NCBI GenBank assembly: GCA_015061885.1
Contig: SUVS01000006.1
Span: forward strand, 1-64,000
DNA length: 64,000 nucleotides
From: Lentisphaerota bacterium
Lineage (GTDB): Bacteria; Verrucomicrobiota; Lentisphaeria; Victivallales; Victivallaceae
Reading direction: 5' to 3'
The notes below the pieces were generated by a model, which was not told the DNA's origin, ran no database searches, and saw only the letters and a list, made by a program, of their open reading frames with translations. Shown piece after piece: positions 26,179 to 35,231 of this stretch. A program made the translations under genes and the position numbers. How positions within the stretch are numbered: position 1 is the stretch's first letter; each line of letters begins with the position of its first letter.

Positions 26179-27099
26179 ATGAACAAGCTGTTAAAAACAA
26201 TTTTTCCGGAAAAAATCCGTTGCATTGCCGTTACCGCACCGGCGGGTCTGCCTGACCATTTGCGGCTTGACCGGGCGATTGAAGAACTTTCAGAAGTGCT
26301 GACCGTAAAAAATTACACAGCACAGCCAACAGCAAACACTCCGCCTTATCTTGCCGCCGATTCTTCTGAACGGCTGAAGTGTTTCAATGCGGCGGTCAAC
26401 GATCCGGATGTGGAACTTATTCTGGCTGTCCGCGGCGGATTCGGTTCGGTGCATATCCTCCCCGGCATTGATTACGATACCTTACGCCGCCGCAATCTGC
26501 CGGTGATGGGTTACAGCGATATAACAGCTGTACATTGCGCCATGCTGGCAAAAAACGCCGGAGTGCCCATTTCGGGCTGCAATCTCCTGCAATTAAATGA
26601 AGCCGCTGAAGATGATTTAAGTATTGCCAGCCACCGGCTTGCTTTACAGCAAAATGCGAATCAAAGTACACTGCCAACTCCCGTTTTGCAGGCAGTCAAC
26701 ACTCAAGCCATTGCAACTCAAAGAGTTGCTTATCCGGCTTATGCGGCAAATCTTACGGTGCTTGCTTCGCTCTGCGGTACTGGATTCATGCCGGATTTCA
26801 GCAACCGGATACTGATAATCGAAGATGTCAATGAACCGCTTTACAAAATCGACCGAATGCTGGAACAACTGCGTTTATCCGGCGTGCTGAAGAATATTCC
26901 GGCTCTGGTATTCGGAAAATTCACCGATCCGGAAAATTCAGCGGAAGCGTTGGATAAACTCTTTGAGCGTTTTGCCGCCACGCTGGGCTCGCCCTGCTAC
27001 AAAAATTTCGCTTTCGGACACCAATTCCCCATGTGTGCGGTGAATTCTTCGCACACACTGCATATAGCAAACGATCAAAAACCGTTTTTTACTCCGTAG
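26179..27099 (+). CDS. ldcA: Muramoyltetrapeptide LD-carboxypeptidase (peptidase S66)
   Basis: A 306-residue cytoplasmic serine peptidase that removes the terminal D-Ala from recycled murein tetrapeptides. The Ser-Glu-His triad is visible: Ser in MGYSDITAVH, Glu in LIIEDVNEPLYKIDRML and His in FAFGHQFPM; RGGFGS is the conserved oxyanion region. I start at ATG 26179, where the S66 domain begins; an in-frame ATG at 26101 would add a hydrophobic, lysine-rich stretch that overlaps the promoter spacing. The 3' end overlaps the convergent MFS gene by 11 bp. Confidence 0.88.
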   Translation: MNKLLKTIFPEKIRCIAVTAPAGLPDHLRLDRAIEELSEVLTVKNYTAQPTANTPPYLAADSSERLKCFNAAVNDPDVELILAVRGGFGSVHILPGIDYDTLRRRNLPVMGYSDITAVHCAMLAKNAGVPISGCNLLQLNEAAEDDLSIASHRLALQQNANQSTLPTPVLQAVNTQAIATQRVAYPAYAANLTVLASLCGTGFMPDFSNRILIIEDVNEPLYKIDRMLEQLRLSGVLKNIPALVFGKFTDPENSAEALDKLFERFAATLGSPCYKNFAFGHQFPMCAVNSSHTLHIANDQKPFFTP

Positions 27100-28327
27100 A
27101 ATTATTGTTATCGGCTTTAAGACACTGCATATTTTTTCTGCCCTTGCACACATAGTAGTCAAAGGCGATCAAACCGGCCAGGATCAGATAGCACACCGGT
27201 ATTGCCAGAAATGCCATCCGCAATCCCCATAAGTCACCGGCTTTGCCCATTATAACGCTCAACGCTCCGCAACCGGGCACTCCGGCACACGAAAGCAATA
27301 TGTAAAGTGTGGTACTGTCCAAATGGCTCAACCGGTCAACACTGTAACTCTGCACGCTCGGCCAGAACGGGGCACTTGCCAACCCCACAAAAAAGAGCAG
27401 GATCATTACTGATGTTATACTGCCGACCACCGTAAAAAAACAGGTCAACACCGTTCCGCAAACAGCAAATATCATAATCAGACGGGGCAGATTTTTCTGG
27501 CTTACCAGCAAGCCGCTGCCGGTTCGGCCGATCATCATACCTGCCGAAAATACCGCCGTAGCCAAACCGCCGATCCACGGCGAAGCGTTAAAATCCAGCC
27601 GCAAAAGCGATGCACACCAGAAGGTTGCCCCGAATTCACCGCCGCCAGCAACAAACATGGCCGCAAAAAACAGCCAGAACTGACGGCATCTGATAATATC
27701 CCACGCCTTTTTCAGCGAACCGGCGGCATCAAATCTGCCCTTGCCTTCCAAACGCTCAATGCGTTTTCTGCCGGGAGAAAATAACATTATGCACGGTATC
27801 AATGTGCCGACAGCCACCAATAAACAAAGTATCCGCCACGATACATTGCAGTTCAAAAGCCACCCCAAGAGCGGAATACAACCGAAGATCCCCACCGACC
27901 AGAACCCGTGCGAAAAGTTCATATAACGCCCCGGCTCATCGTCTTTATGCAATTCGCCGATAAACGGCGTTGCCAACCCTTCGACCAGACCTTCGCCGAT
28001 ACCGGCAATTATCAGCACCACCAGCAGCATCCAATACCATTGACTCAACGCCGCCAGCGTTATACCGCCTGCCATAAACAATGCCGCTATTGCCAATGAT
28101 TTACGCAAACCGAAACGGCAGGCAAGCATACTGCATACCAGCATGGCCCCGACCATAGTGGCACTGCGTCCGGCCTGCAATATGCCGCCGGCAGACATAC
28201 CGCCTTTATCCAGATCAAAATTCAAATCCCGTGCCACTTCCACCAGCACTACCGGTATGATCAATGAGCAAACCGCGTATGCCATAAACAGCAGAAACGC
28301 CGCATAATCAAATTTACCGAATTTCAT
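27089..28327 (-). CDS. Major facilitator superfamily transporter
   Basis: A 412-residue inner-membrane protein with about 12 hydrophobic segments in two halves. It resembles the sugar/fucose-permease-like branch of MFS, with GEGLVEGLATPFIGELH in the first half and a Gly-rich IMIGRTGSGLLVS in the second. The substrate is not identifiable. The start overlaps the hemW-like stop by 1 bp (TAATG), so it is the last gene of the pyrC-hemW-MFS operon. An upstream frame extension of 32 codons lies inside hemW and is not used. Confidence 0.82.
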   Translation of the reverse strand: MKFGKFDYAAFLLFMAYAVCSLIIPVVLVEVARDLNFDLDKGGMSAGGILQAGRSATMVGAMLVCSMLACRFGLRKSLAIAALFMAGGITLAALSQWYWMLLVVLIIAGIGEGLVEGLATPFIGELHKDDEPGRYMNFSHGFWSVGIFGCIPLLGWLLNCNVSWRILCLLVAVGTLIPCIMLFSPGRKRIERLEGKGRFDAAGSLKKAWDIIRCRQFWLFFAAMFVAGGGEFGATFWCASLLRLDFNASPWIGGLATAVFSAGMMIGRTGSGLLVSQKNLPRLIMIFAVCGTVLTCFFTVVGSITSVMILLFFVGLASAPFWPSVQSYSVDRLSHLDSTTLYILLSCAGVPGCGALSVIMGKAGDLWGLRMAFLAIPVCYLILAGLIAFDYYVCKGRKNMQCLKADNNNSTE

Positions 28328-29454
28328 TATTCCATCTCCCAACTCAATATTTCCATTGCCGCATCGTCCCAAAACAGCAAGCCATTGCCGGAGAGTGCGA
28401 TATGTTCTTTTTCCACCCTCCACTGTCCGGGGGCGGCAGATGCGGTTTCCATGCTTTTTCCGTACAATTTATCCCATGTACCGGGATAAAGTTTTTCCCA
28501 TTGGTTTTTCTGCCAACCGGCGGCAGTCCGCAGATTTACGGCAAAAATTTCCAGCATACGCTCCGGCGGAGTTATGCAGTCAAACTCCGGAGCTTCTCCG
28601 GCAACAAATGCTTTTATATCTTCGCGGAAATTATACCGGTCTATGCCGTTGAAACCGGCGGCGGCGGCACCTACACCCAAAAGCGTTTCGCCCCGCCAGA
28701 CATTTACATTGTGCTGACAGCTGCCGTTTGCGGCGGCATAGTTGGATATTTCGTAACGGTTTATACCGTATTTTGCCAGATATTCGCCAATAAAAAGCCA
28801 GTGGTCTGCACCACTTGCATCATCTGCCACCGGCGAAGTCAGCCCCAAACGGCTGTTTTCTTCGGCGGTCAGCGAGTAGCAGGACAAATGATCCACCCCA
28901 AGTTCAACGGCACACCGCAAATCATTTTCAACCACCTTATCCGGCACACCTTCCACGCCGTAGATCAGGTCGATATTAAAATGTTCAGCCCGCCGTTTTT
29001 CCAATATTTTCAAAGCCTTCTGCAAATGTTCACTGCTGCATTTACGCATCAGTTTGGCCCGGACATTTTCATCAAAACTCTGCACTCCAAGACTTAATCT
29101 GGTTGCATAAGTATTGAGTACAGAAAGTTTATCACAGGTCAGCAATTCCGGATTCAGTTCGCAGCTTATCTCGCAATTATCTGTCAGCGGTACAATATCA
29201 ACGATAGTTTCAAACAGTTCCGCCATCTCTCCGGCAGTCAGAAAATTCGGTGTTCCGCCGCCGATATAAACGGTGGATAATTTTCCGGCAAAATCCTGTT
29301 CCTGCAGAAAGTGCTTTACTGCGGCAAGATACATTTTTCGTTCAGACAAACTGCTTTGAGTTTCCGAATAAAATGCACAGTAACCGCATTTCCCGGCACA
29401 ATACGGTATATGTATATACAGATTGTGCCAGGATTTTTCAGAGGCAATCTTCAT
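28327..29454 (-). CDS. hemW: Coproporphyrinogen III oxidase-like radical SAM protein (HemW type)
   Basis: A 375-residue radical SAM enzyme. The motif YIHIPYCAGKCGYCAFYS near residue 15 holds the CxxxCxxC cluster site, followed by VYIGGGTPNFL and LGVQSFDENV, and later HNVNVWRGETLLGVGAAA. This is the HemN/HemW arrangement; the short amino terminus and absence of the HemN trip-wire extension favour HemW, a heme chaperone. ATG at 29454 gives a natural start 4 bp after the pyrC stop; a longer frame to 29598 lies within pyrC. Confidence 0.86.
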   Translation of the reverse strand: MKIASEKSWHNLYIHIPYCAGKCGYCAFYSETQSSLSERKMYLAAVKHFLQEQDFAGKLSTVYIGGGTPNFLTAGEMAELFETIVDIVPLTDNCEISCELNPELLTCDKLSVLNTYATRLSLGVQSFDENVRAKLMRKCSSEHLQKALKILEKRRAEHFNIDLIYGVEGVPDKVVENDLRCAVELGVDHLSCYSLTAEENSRLGLTSPVADDASGADHWLFIGEYLAKYGINRYEISNYAAANGSCQHNVNVWRGETLLGVGAAAAGFNGIDRYNFREDIKAFVAGEAPEFDCITPPERMLEIFAVNLRTAAGWQKNQWEKLYPGTWDKLYGKSMETASAAPGQWRVEKEHIALSGNGLLFWDDAAMEILSWEME

Positions 29455-29458
29455 ACAT

Positions 29459-30730
29459 TCAGAATTCGCGGAAAACCCACACGCCGTCAACCATAGTGCC
29501 GACGGCCTTGCCCTTGCATTTTCTGCCGTCAAAAGGTGTATTGCGGCTCTGCGAACGGAATGTGTTTTTATCGACAGTAAATTCCAATTCCGTATCAATA
29601 ACAGTTATATCCGCCACATTGCCGTTGGCAAGTGAGTAATCTTTCATCAACAGCACATCTGCCGGGCCGGTGGTGAACTTTGCCACCCACTGCGGCAGAG
29701 TCAAAACTCCGGTATGCACCAGCTCTGTAAGAGTTACCGGGATCGCCGTTTCCAAACCGATGATTCCGAAAGGTGCGTAGTCAAATTCCACCGTTTTACT
29801 CGTAGCCGTATGCGGAGCGTGGTCAGTGGCAATTACCGTAATAGTATCATCGGCAAGACCTTCCAGCAACGCCTGACGGTCGGATTCCGAACGCAGCGGC
29901 GGATTCATCTTGTAATTTGTATCAAAAGACTTGATACATTCGTCGGTCAGAGCCACATGGTGCGGAGTAGCTTCTGCTGTAACTTTGATATTGCGTTTGC
30001 GGGCTTCACGCACCATCCGCACACTTTCGGCGGTACTCAAATGCTGTAAATGCACATGCCAGTCGATCGCTCTTGCCAGCATAATATCGCGGGCAACTAT
30101 CAATTCTTCAGCCAGAGCCGACATGCCTTTGAACCCCAGCAGAACCGACCACTGACCTTCGTGCATAACACCGCCGGCAGCCATATCCTTTTCTTCGCAA
30201 TGATCCATGATCGGCAGATTGAAGCTCTTGGCATATTCCATAACATGCCGCATCAGGGCACTGTTCTGAATACATTTGCCGTCATCGGTCAGAGCCACCA
30301 CCCCGGCACTCTTCAAACCTCCGATGGGAGCCATCTCCTCGCCCGCCAGATTCTTGGTCATACACCCCGAAGCCAGAACCCGCACCACGCCTTTGCTGTT
30401 GGCAATACTGCGTAAATATTCGATCGCTCCGGGCGTATCTGCCGCCGGAGAAGTATTGGGCATTGCCACAACCGAAGTAAAACCGCCTGCCGCCGCAGCA
30501 GCAGTACCGCTGGCAATCGTTTCTGCCGCAGTGTTGCCCGGTTGACGCAAATGCACATGCAAATCAATAAAGCCTGGAGCGGCAACTTTACCGGTAAGAT
30601 CAATCACTTCGGGATTTTTCAATGCTGCCGGATCGCACATCTGATTACCTGCGATCCCTAAATCACACACCTGATCTATCTTGCGTGCCGGGTCGATCAG
30701 ACGGACATTCTTCAACAGATACTCTTTCAT
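29459..30730 (-). CDS. pyrC: Dihydroorotase
   Basis: Class I dihydroorotase of 423 residues, third step of pyrimidine synthesis: carbamoyl aspartate to dihydroorotate. The zinc motif DLHVHLRQPG lies near residue 57, the lysine or acidic ligand region is VVALTDDGKC, further ligands are MDHCEE and HLQHLS, and the late motif is TVIATDHAPHT. Full length. First gene of a three-gene operon; other pyr genes are not in the window. Confidence 0.94.
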   Translation of the reverse strand: MKEYLLKNVRLIDPARKIDQVCDLGIAGNQMCDPAALKNPEVIDLTGKVAAPGFIDLHVHLRQPGNTAAETIASGTAAAAAGGFTSVVAMPNTSPAADTPGAIEYLRSIANSKGVVRVLASGCMTKNLAGEEMAPIGGLKSAGVVALTDDGKCIQNSALMRHVMEYAKSFNLPIMDHCEEKDMAAGGVMHEGQWSVLLGFKGMSALAEELIVARDIMLARAIDWHVHLQHLSTAESVRMVREARKRNIKVTAEATPHHVALTDECIKSFDTNYKMNPPLRSESDRQALLEGLADDTITVIATDHAPHTATSKTVEFDYAPFGIIGLETAIPVTLTELVHTGVLTLPQWVAKFTTGPADVLLMKDYSLANGNVADITVIDTELEFTVDKNTFRSQSRNTPFDGRKCKGKAVGTMVDGVWVFREF

Positions 30731-30945
30731 AAAAACTGTAAATCCTGTTTGTTAAAAAATTTTTTATTATTGAGGAGATTTCAAAAATCACTCAAATCCG
30801 GATATACCCCATACTCCGTAAGCTGTTTCCGCGGCTGCCCGTTTTATCCTGCCGCAAATTCATGCAGCAAAAAAAGCAACCGCCGGTAACGCTCCTTTTT
30901 CCGGATAAAGGTTGTTCCTTTAACGGATTTTGAGCTGTTTTGAAT
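30731..30945. repeat. Intergenic region between pyrC and a glycosyltransferase
   Basis: No gene. It holds the upstream region of pyrC and, at 30879-30953, a copy of the GGAGGTRA-ended repeat. Confidence 0.6.
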
Positions 30946-30953
30946 TTACCTCC
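30879..30953. repeat. GGAGGTRA-ended intergenic repeat, copy A
   Basis: Contains CAACCGCCGGTAACGCTCC, then AAAGGTTGTTCCTTTAACGG and ATTTTGAGCTGTTTTGAATT, ending TTACCTCC. Its last bases include the stop codon of the minus-strand glycosyltransferase gene. Confidence 0.65.
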
Positions 30954-32178
30954 TGTTATTTTTCAATGTTATGATCTCTTCGTAAACTGCTGTCAACTCT
31001 TTGAGCCGTTCACTCCAACTGTATTTCTTGGCCTCGGCTCTCGCTGTTGACCGCATTTTTTCCAAAGCAGAACGGTTCCGCTCGTTCAAAAGTTCTTCAC
31101 AGCAGCTGACCCATTCCTGAAAATCACGCACCGGAACCAGTCTGCCGTTTACTTTGTCAGTAATGATCTCGCCGCCGGAACCTGCCGGCGACGCCACTAC
31201 CGGCACCCCTGCCGCCCAGGCTTCCAGCACCGCCGAAGCCGAAACCTCGTACCGGGCAGGCAAAAGCACCAGCGATGCCGCCTGATATGCCGCCCGGAAC
31301 CGTTCATCCCCCGGCGGCAAACCGGGTATAACTTTGACCAGCGATGAAAGTTTATGCTCATTTATATAATGCTCGAATTTTCTGAAATAATCCTGACTTG
31401 CCACCCATCCGAGTACCAGCAGTTTACATTTTCTGCCGCGTTGATTAAGCAGAGATACTATTTCCAGAAGCATCTTCTGATTTTTATCCTCGGCAATCTG
31501 TCCTACGGTCAACAGCAGCATGGTATCCGCCGGTAACTGATATTCCCTTCTGAAATCCACCTTGGAGGGTTTGGCAAAATACTCCCAATCCACCCCCTGC
31601 TGCCAATGCATCAGTTGACGGTCGCCCAATTCCCCCGCCAAAGCCCGGCGTAACCGGTGATCGGTACAGAATATGCGGTCAATCTTTTTCAACGCTCCGG
31701 CATATTCACTGCATAACCGGTTGAACAGATGTGATATTTCAACATGACGGCTGTTGGTGGCAGCCGCATTAAAAACCTTGAATTCCTCACTGCGGCAAGT
31801 TACTGCACATGGTATGTTATTTGCGGAAGCAAATTCAGCAACTTCCTCACAAATTCTGCCCGGAGTCATCACATGGATCAGGTCAAAACGGTTTTTCTGC
31901 AAAAAAAGCTGTAATCCCGGCAGACGGCCATTATCGGAGGAACAACTGACCGCCGGTTTTTTCCGCAGGAACCTCCAGCGGGGCAAATCCGGAGTAAAGC
32001 GGCGGATGGACACATCTTTGACCACTTCCAATGCCGCTTCATCCCTGCCCCGGGCGGCGGCGATCACACACTGAACTCCGCCGGCAGCGGTCAGCAAACG
32101 GGCAATACTCCACGCCTGATCGGTAAGAGCATCCCATTTATGGCGGTCAAAACGGGCCAATACCAGCAATATCTTCAT
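30946..32178 (-). CDS. Glycosyltransferase family 4
   Basis: A 410-residue GT-B enzyme. The carboxy-terminal Rossmann half has VGQIAEDKNQKMLLEIV, PGLPPGDERFRAAYQAASL and the donor-sugar motif ARYEVSASAVLEAWAAGVPVVAS split around the EX7E pattern, as in retaining GT4 enzymes. It acts on the cytoplasmic face in exopolysaccharide or lipopolysaccharide synthesis. The acceptor is unknown. A promoter lies 46 bp upstream, and the gene is divergent from the DD-carboxypeptidase. Its stop codon lies inside an intergenic repeat. Confidence 0.85.
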   Translation of the reverse strand: MKILLVLARFDRHKWDALTDQAWSIARLLTAAGGVQCVIAAARGRDEAALEVVKDVSIRRFTPDLPRWRFLRKKPAVSCSSDNGRLPGLQLFLQKNRFDLIHVMTPGRICEEVAEFASANNIPCAVTCRSEEFKVFNAAATNSRHVEISHLFNRLCSEYAGALKKIDRIFCTDHRLRRALAGELGDRQLMHWQQGVDWEYFAKPSKVDFRREYQLPADTMLLLTVGQIAEDKNQKMLLEIVSLLNQRGRKCKLLVLGWVASQDYFRKFEHYINEHKLSSLVKVIPGLPPGDERFRAAYQAASLVLLPARYEVSASAVLEAWAAGVPVVASPAGSGGEIITDKVNGRLVPVRDFQEWVSCCEELLNERNRSALEKMRSTARAEAKKYSWSERLKELTAVYEEIITLKNNRR

Positions 32179-32223
32179 AAAAACTCTTTTTCAAGACATA
32201 CCATTTACACAAAACTCTGCATA

Positions 32224-32252
32224 AATATAACCCGTTGCCATGATAAATACAA
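32224..32252 (-). promoter_or_regulatory. Promoter of the GT4 gene
   Basis: Minus strand TTGTAT (32252-32247), 17-bp spacer, TATATT (32229-32224). Confidence 0.55.
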
Positions 32253-32282
32253 ACAAAAAACGGTAATTTTTCGCTTGCAAAA

Positions 32283-32311
32283 GTGCAAATATGCTTCTTT
32301 TGTGTTATATT
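32283..32311 (+). promoter_or_regulatory. Candidate promoter of the DD-carboxypeptidase gene
   Basis: TATATT (32306-32311) in the context GTGTTATATTACAC, with GTGCAA (32283-32288) 17 bp upstream. The -10 is good, the -35 is weak. Confidence 0.45.
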
Positions 32312-32357
32312 ACACAGTTGTGTGCAAGAAAAAAGCTCAAAATGCGGAATCTTTGTT

Positions 32358-33398
32358 ATGAGAGAAAAAATAATCGCCCTGATCGCCTGCCTGATAATCT
32401 TTACGGTCGTTCTGGTCATCGGAGTAACCACCGTTGTCCGGAGCAATGCCCGTCCTGAAAGTACTCCACAGAAGCCATTAAAACAACCGGTCGCTGTTCC
32501 GGCTCCGGCTGAAAATCCCCCGGCTCCGGCGGTGGTGAAAACTCCGGTAAAAAAATACCGTTTCAAGCGTTCAGACCGTTTTATCAACCGCCAGGCGTTT
32601 GATTTTGCAACAGCCGCAAGATTGCCGAAAGCTCTTGCCAAATACCGTTACACTGCCGGTATTTTAGTGGATCTGGACAGCCGTAAAGTTCTCTGGCATC
32701 AAAACAGCCAAAAGCCGGTTCCCATCGCTTCGCTGACCAAGTTGCTGACGATTTACACCGCATTTGAAGAAATGGAAAAACACGAAGATATAAACCTGAA
32801 AACCCGGGTAACTGTATCATTGGAATGTGCCGCCGCAGACAAAGTAAAAATGAACCTCAAACCCGGCGAAAAAATCCCGCTCAACGAACTTTTTATTTAC
32901 TCAATGCTGCGGAGTGCCAACGATGCGGCACATCTGATAGCCGAATATTTCGGCAACGGCGAAAGTGATGTTTTCGTCAAAAAAATGAACGATTGTGCCC
33001 AGCTTATCGGTATGACCGGCAGTCAATTTTTCAACGCCAACGGCTTGCCTATCTACGGTCAGAAGCCGGAAGATACCAAAATGAACATTGCCAGTTGTCA
33101 GGATATGGTAAAACTCATCGACAACCTTTACGATTACCCGAAAATCCTGCAATACACCTCTTTGCGGGAAATCAACACTCCCTACGGTGTCATCCGCAAC
33201 GGCAACCGTCTGCTGGGCAGTATCCGGGGTATGGAAGGGTTGAAAACCGGCTACACCAATGCCGCCGGCAACTGTCTGGCATTCAGCTGCCGCCAGAACG
33301 GCAGACGCCTGGCAGGGGTGGTGACCGGGTTTGCCAAACGCCGGAACTGCTTTGATTTTACCGCAAAACTTCTGGACTGGGGCTTCCGGCGTAAATAA
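32358..33398 (+). CDS. D-alanyl-D-alanine carboxypeptidase (S11 family)
   Basis: A 346-residue penicillin-binding protein of the PBP5 type. An amino-terminal membrane anchor (LIACLIIFTVVLVIGVTTVV) is followed by a Pro-rich linker and the peptidase domain: SLTK is the nucleophile motif, SAN the second motif and KTGYT the third. It trims pentapeptide stems of murein in the periplasm. The beta-rich carboxy-terminal domain of PBP5 is absent, as in the shorter S11 enzymes. I start at ATG 32358 because the membrane helix begins directly there. Confidence 0.9.
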   Translation: MREKIIALIACLIIFTVVLVIGVTTVVRSNARPESTPQKPLKQPVAVPAPAENPPAPAVVKTPVKKYRFKRSDRFINRQAFDFATAARLPKALAKYRYTAGILVDLDSRKVLWHQNSQKPVPIASLTKLLTIYTAFEEMEKHEDINLKTRVTVSLECAAADKVKMNLKPGEKIPLNELFIYSMLRSANDAAHLIAEYFGNGESDVFVKKMNDCAQLIGMTGSQFFNANGLPIYGQKPEDTKMNIASCQDMVKLIDNLYDYPKILQYTSLREINTPYGVIRNGNRLLGSIRGMEGLKTGYTNAAGNCLAFSCRQNGRRLAGVVTGFAKRRNCFDFTAKLLDWGFRRK

Positions 33399-33718
33399 AT
33401 AAAAGCCGTAGAAAACTGTACAGTGCAACTTGCAATAAGTATTTTCAGTGATATATTAATGGTCAGAGATGATTTCAAAAGTCATTCAAAATAAAGACAA
33501 AGAGCAAAATCACAGTCTGGTAAAAGGTAGTTTTTGCGGCTGCTTGAAAAGTAACCGCCCAAATAGCTTCTTTTGCAAGGCGAAGGTTGTGCCTTTGACG
33601 ACTTTTGAGGAGTTTTAAAATTACCTCATTAAGCTAAATACATACCGAAAGCCGCGATGAAATCTGTTTTTTAGGCTGTCGGCATGATAATTTATAAAAT
33701 ATTGATTTTTATTGGTTT
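33399..33718. repeat. Intergenic region before the GT2 gene
   Basis: About 320 bp without a gene; it holds copy B of the GGAGGTRA-ended repeat (33527-33628). No clear promoter or terminator is visible. Confidence 0.55.
33527..33628. repeat. GGAGGTRA-ended intergenic repeat, copy B
   Basis: Contains GTAGTTTTTGCGGCTGCTTG, GTAACCGCCC, then GCGAAGGTTGTGCCTTTGAC and GACTTTTGAGGAGTTTTAAA, ending TTACCTCA. This is the clearest copy, not interrupted by a gene. Confidence 0.7.
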
Positions 33719-35107
33719 ATGTTGCGTTTATTCAGGCATCCGCGTTTGCGGGATATTATACTTTGGGGGGTATTGGCGGTTTATCTGGCAATCCTTGCCG
33801 TGCTTGCCGCAAAAGACCCGGAGTTGTTGGTATTTTACCGCAACTCCCTGCATCCGGAATTATCGCTGACTGCGGTGCTGGTAATGGGTATAACTTATCT
33901 CTACTTGCTCGCAACTGGCATATTGTGCTGTTTTTACCGTCCGGTAAAGCCGGAGATCGACGACGAAAAACTCCCCTCATGCACCGTGATCGTGCCGGCC
34001 TACAATGAAGGCTCTTATGTGGAGCGAACCATAAAAAGTCTGCTTTACAGCGATTACCCCACCGATAAACTGGAAATCATTGCAGTAAATGACGGTTCAC
34101 AAGATAACACCTGGGACTATATATGCCGCGGGGCAAATCTCGCCCCAAAACAGGTAACAACTATAAATCTGCCGGAAAATAAAGGCAAAAAACATGCCAT
34201 TTATGTTGCAACCAAAGCGGCACGCGGCACGATCATTGTTACAGTGGACAGTGATTCATCGGTCAAATCCAATACCATCCGTTCGCTGGTATCGTCCTTC
34301 GCCGATCCGCAAATCGGAGCTGTTGCCGGAGCTATCAGAGTAAAATATCCGGAGCAGAGTTTTATAACCTCGCTTCTGGATGTACTGCTGGTTTTCGGCT
34401 GTGAATTTCTGCGGGCGGCACAGAGTGTTACAACATTGGTACTCTGCACGCCGGGAGCTTTGAGTGCCTACCGTAAAAGTGCCCTGCTGCCTGTTCTTGA
34501 CGAATGGCTCAATCAGACTTTTATGAACCGCCCTGCCCTGATCGGCGAAGACCGGGCACTGGCTACATTGATATTGCGGAGTAATTATAAAATCGTGCAT
34601 CAGAGTAACGCCACGGCAACCACCTGTGTACCGCGTACAGTCCCCGGAGCGTGCAAGATGCTGGTGCGGTGGACTCGCGGCGACATCCGGGAAAATCTGG
34701 TGATGACCAAATTTGCGTTCAAAAACTTCCCCCCCCGCAATGTCCGCGGGTGGGTGCTGGTCGCCTATTGGGTGGCTTTGACCCAAAATCTGATATTGCC
34801 GTTTTTGTTTGTTCCGGCATTTTTCTATATGCTTTTCTTCGGAGCAAAAGATCCGGTGATCTTTCTTGCCGCCAATGCGTTGCTTTCGCTTACCTGGGCG
34901 TCGATCCCGGCAATTATTTATGCCAGAAACACCAGCTTGCGAAAGGCGGTATGGGCATTGGTTTATGGGGCGTTATGCCCGATGCTGCTGGCAATGATCT
35001 ACATGTACAGTTTCCTGACTTTGCGGGATTCCCGCTGGATGACCCGCGAACTGAAAAACAAATCCGGCAAACCGGCGATCAATCTGGATACACCGCTGGG
35101 CAGTTAA
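33719..35107 (+). CDS. Membrane glycosyltransferase family 2 (processive type)
   Basis: A 462-residue GT-A enzyme of the hyaluronan synthase/PgaC/NodC group. Two amino-terminal membrane helices precede the catalytic domain: VIVPAYNEGSYVERTI, the nucleotide Asp in AVNDGSQDNTW, the metal motif TVDSDSS, the catalytic GEDRAL and RWTRGD where processive enzymes have QxxRW. Four or so carboxy-terminal helices form a secretion channel. It probably makes and exports a beta-linked polysaccharide or adds one sugar to a lipid carrier. No other exopolysaccharide genes lie beside it. Confidence 0.87.
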   Translation: MLRLFRHPRLRDIILWGVLAVYLAILAVLAAKDPELLVFYRNSLHPELSLTAVLVMGITYLYLLATGILCCFYRPVKPEIDDEKLPSCTVIVPAYNEGSYVERTIKSLLYSDYPTDKLEIIAVNDGSQDNTWDYICRGANLAPKQVTTINLPENKGKKHAIYVATKAARGTIIVTVDSDSSVKSNTIRSLVSSFADPQIGAVAGAIRVKYPEQSFITSLLDVLLVFGCEFLRAAQSVTTLVLCTPGALSAYRKSALLPVLDEWLNQTFMNRPALIGEDRALATLILRSNYKIVHQSNATATTCVPRTVPGACKMLVRWTRGDIRENLVMTKFAFKNFPPRNVRGWVLVAYWVALTQNLILPFLFVPAFFYMLFFGAKDPVIFLAANALLSLTWASIPAIIYARNTSLRKAVWALVYGALCPMLLAMIYMYSFLTLRDSRWMTRELKNKSGKPAINLDTPLGS

Positions 35108-35164
35108 AACACATCAAATACTTGCTATTCAAATTGTTATACTGTTGACAATTGACAAAATCGA

Positions 35165-35224
35165 CCTCCTTTGACACGCCTTTTTTCAAGGCAAACAACT
35201 CAAAACATCCATGTCAAAAGGAGG
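35165..35224 (+). promoter_or_regulatory. Leader stem that can sequester the ribosome binding site
   Basis: CCTCCTTTGACA (35165-35176) is complementary to TGTCAAAAGGAGG (35212-35224) with a single bulged base, enclosing a smaller hairpin GCCTT/AAGGC (35178-35192). The downstream arm contains the strong Shine-Dalgarno AAGGAGG seven bases before the ATG of the collagen-like gene, so folding would block translation. Confidence 0.55.
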
Positions 35225-35231
35225 ATAAAGA

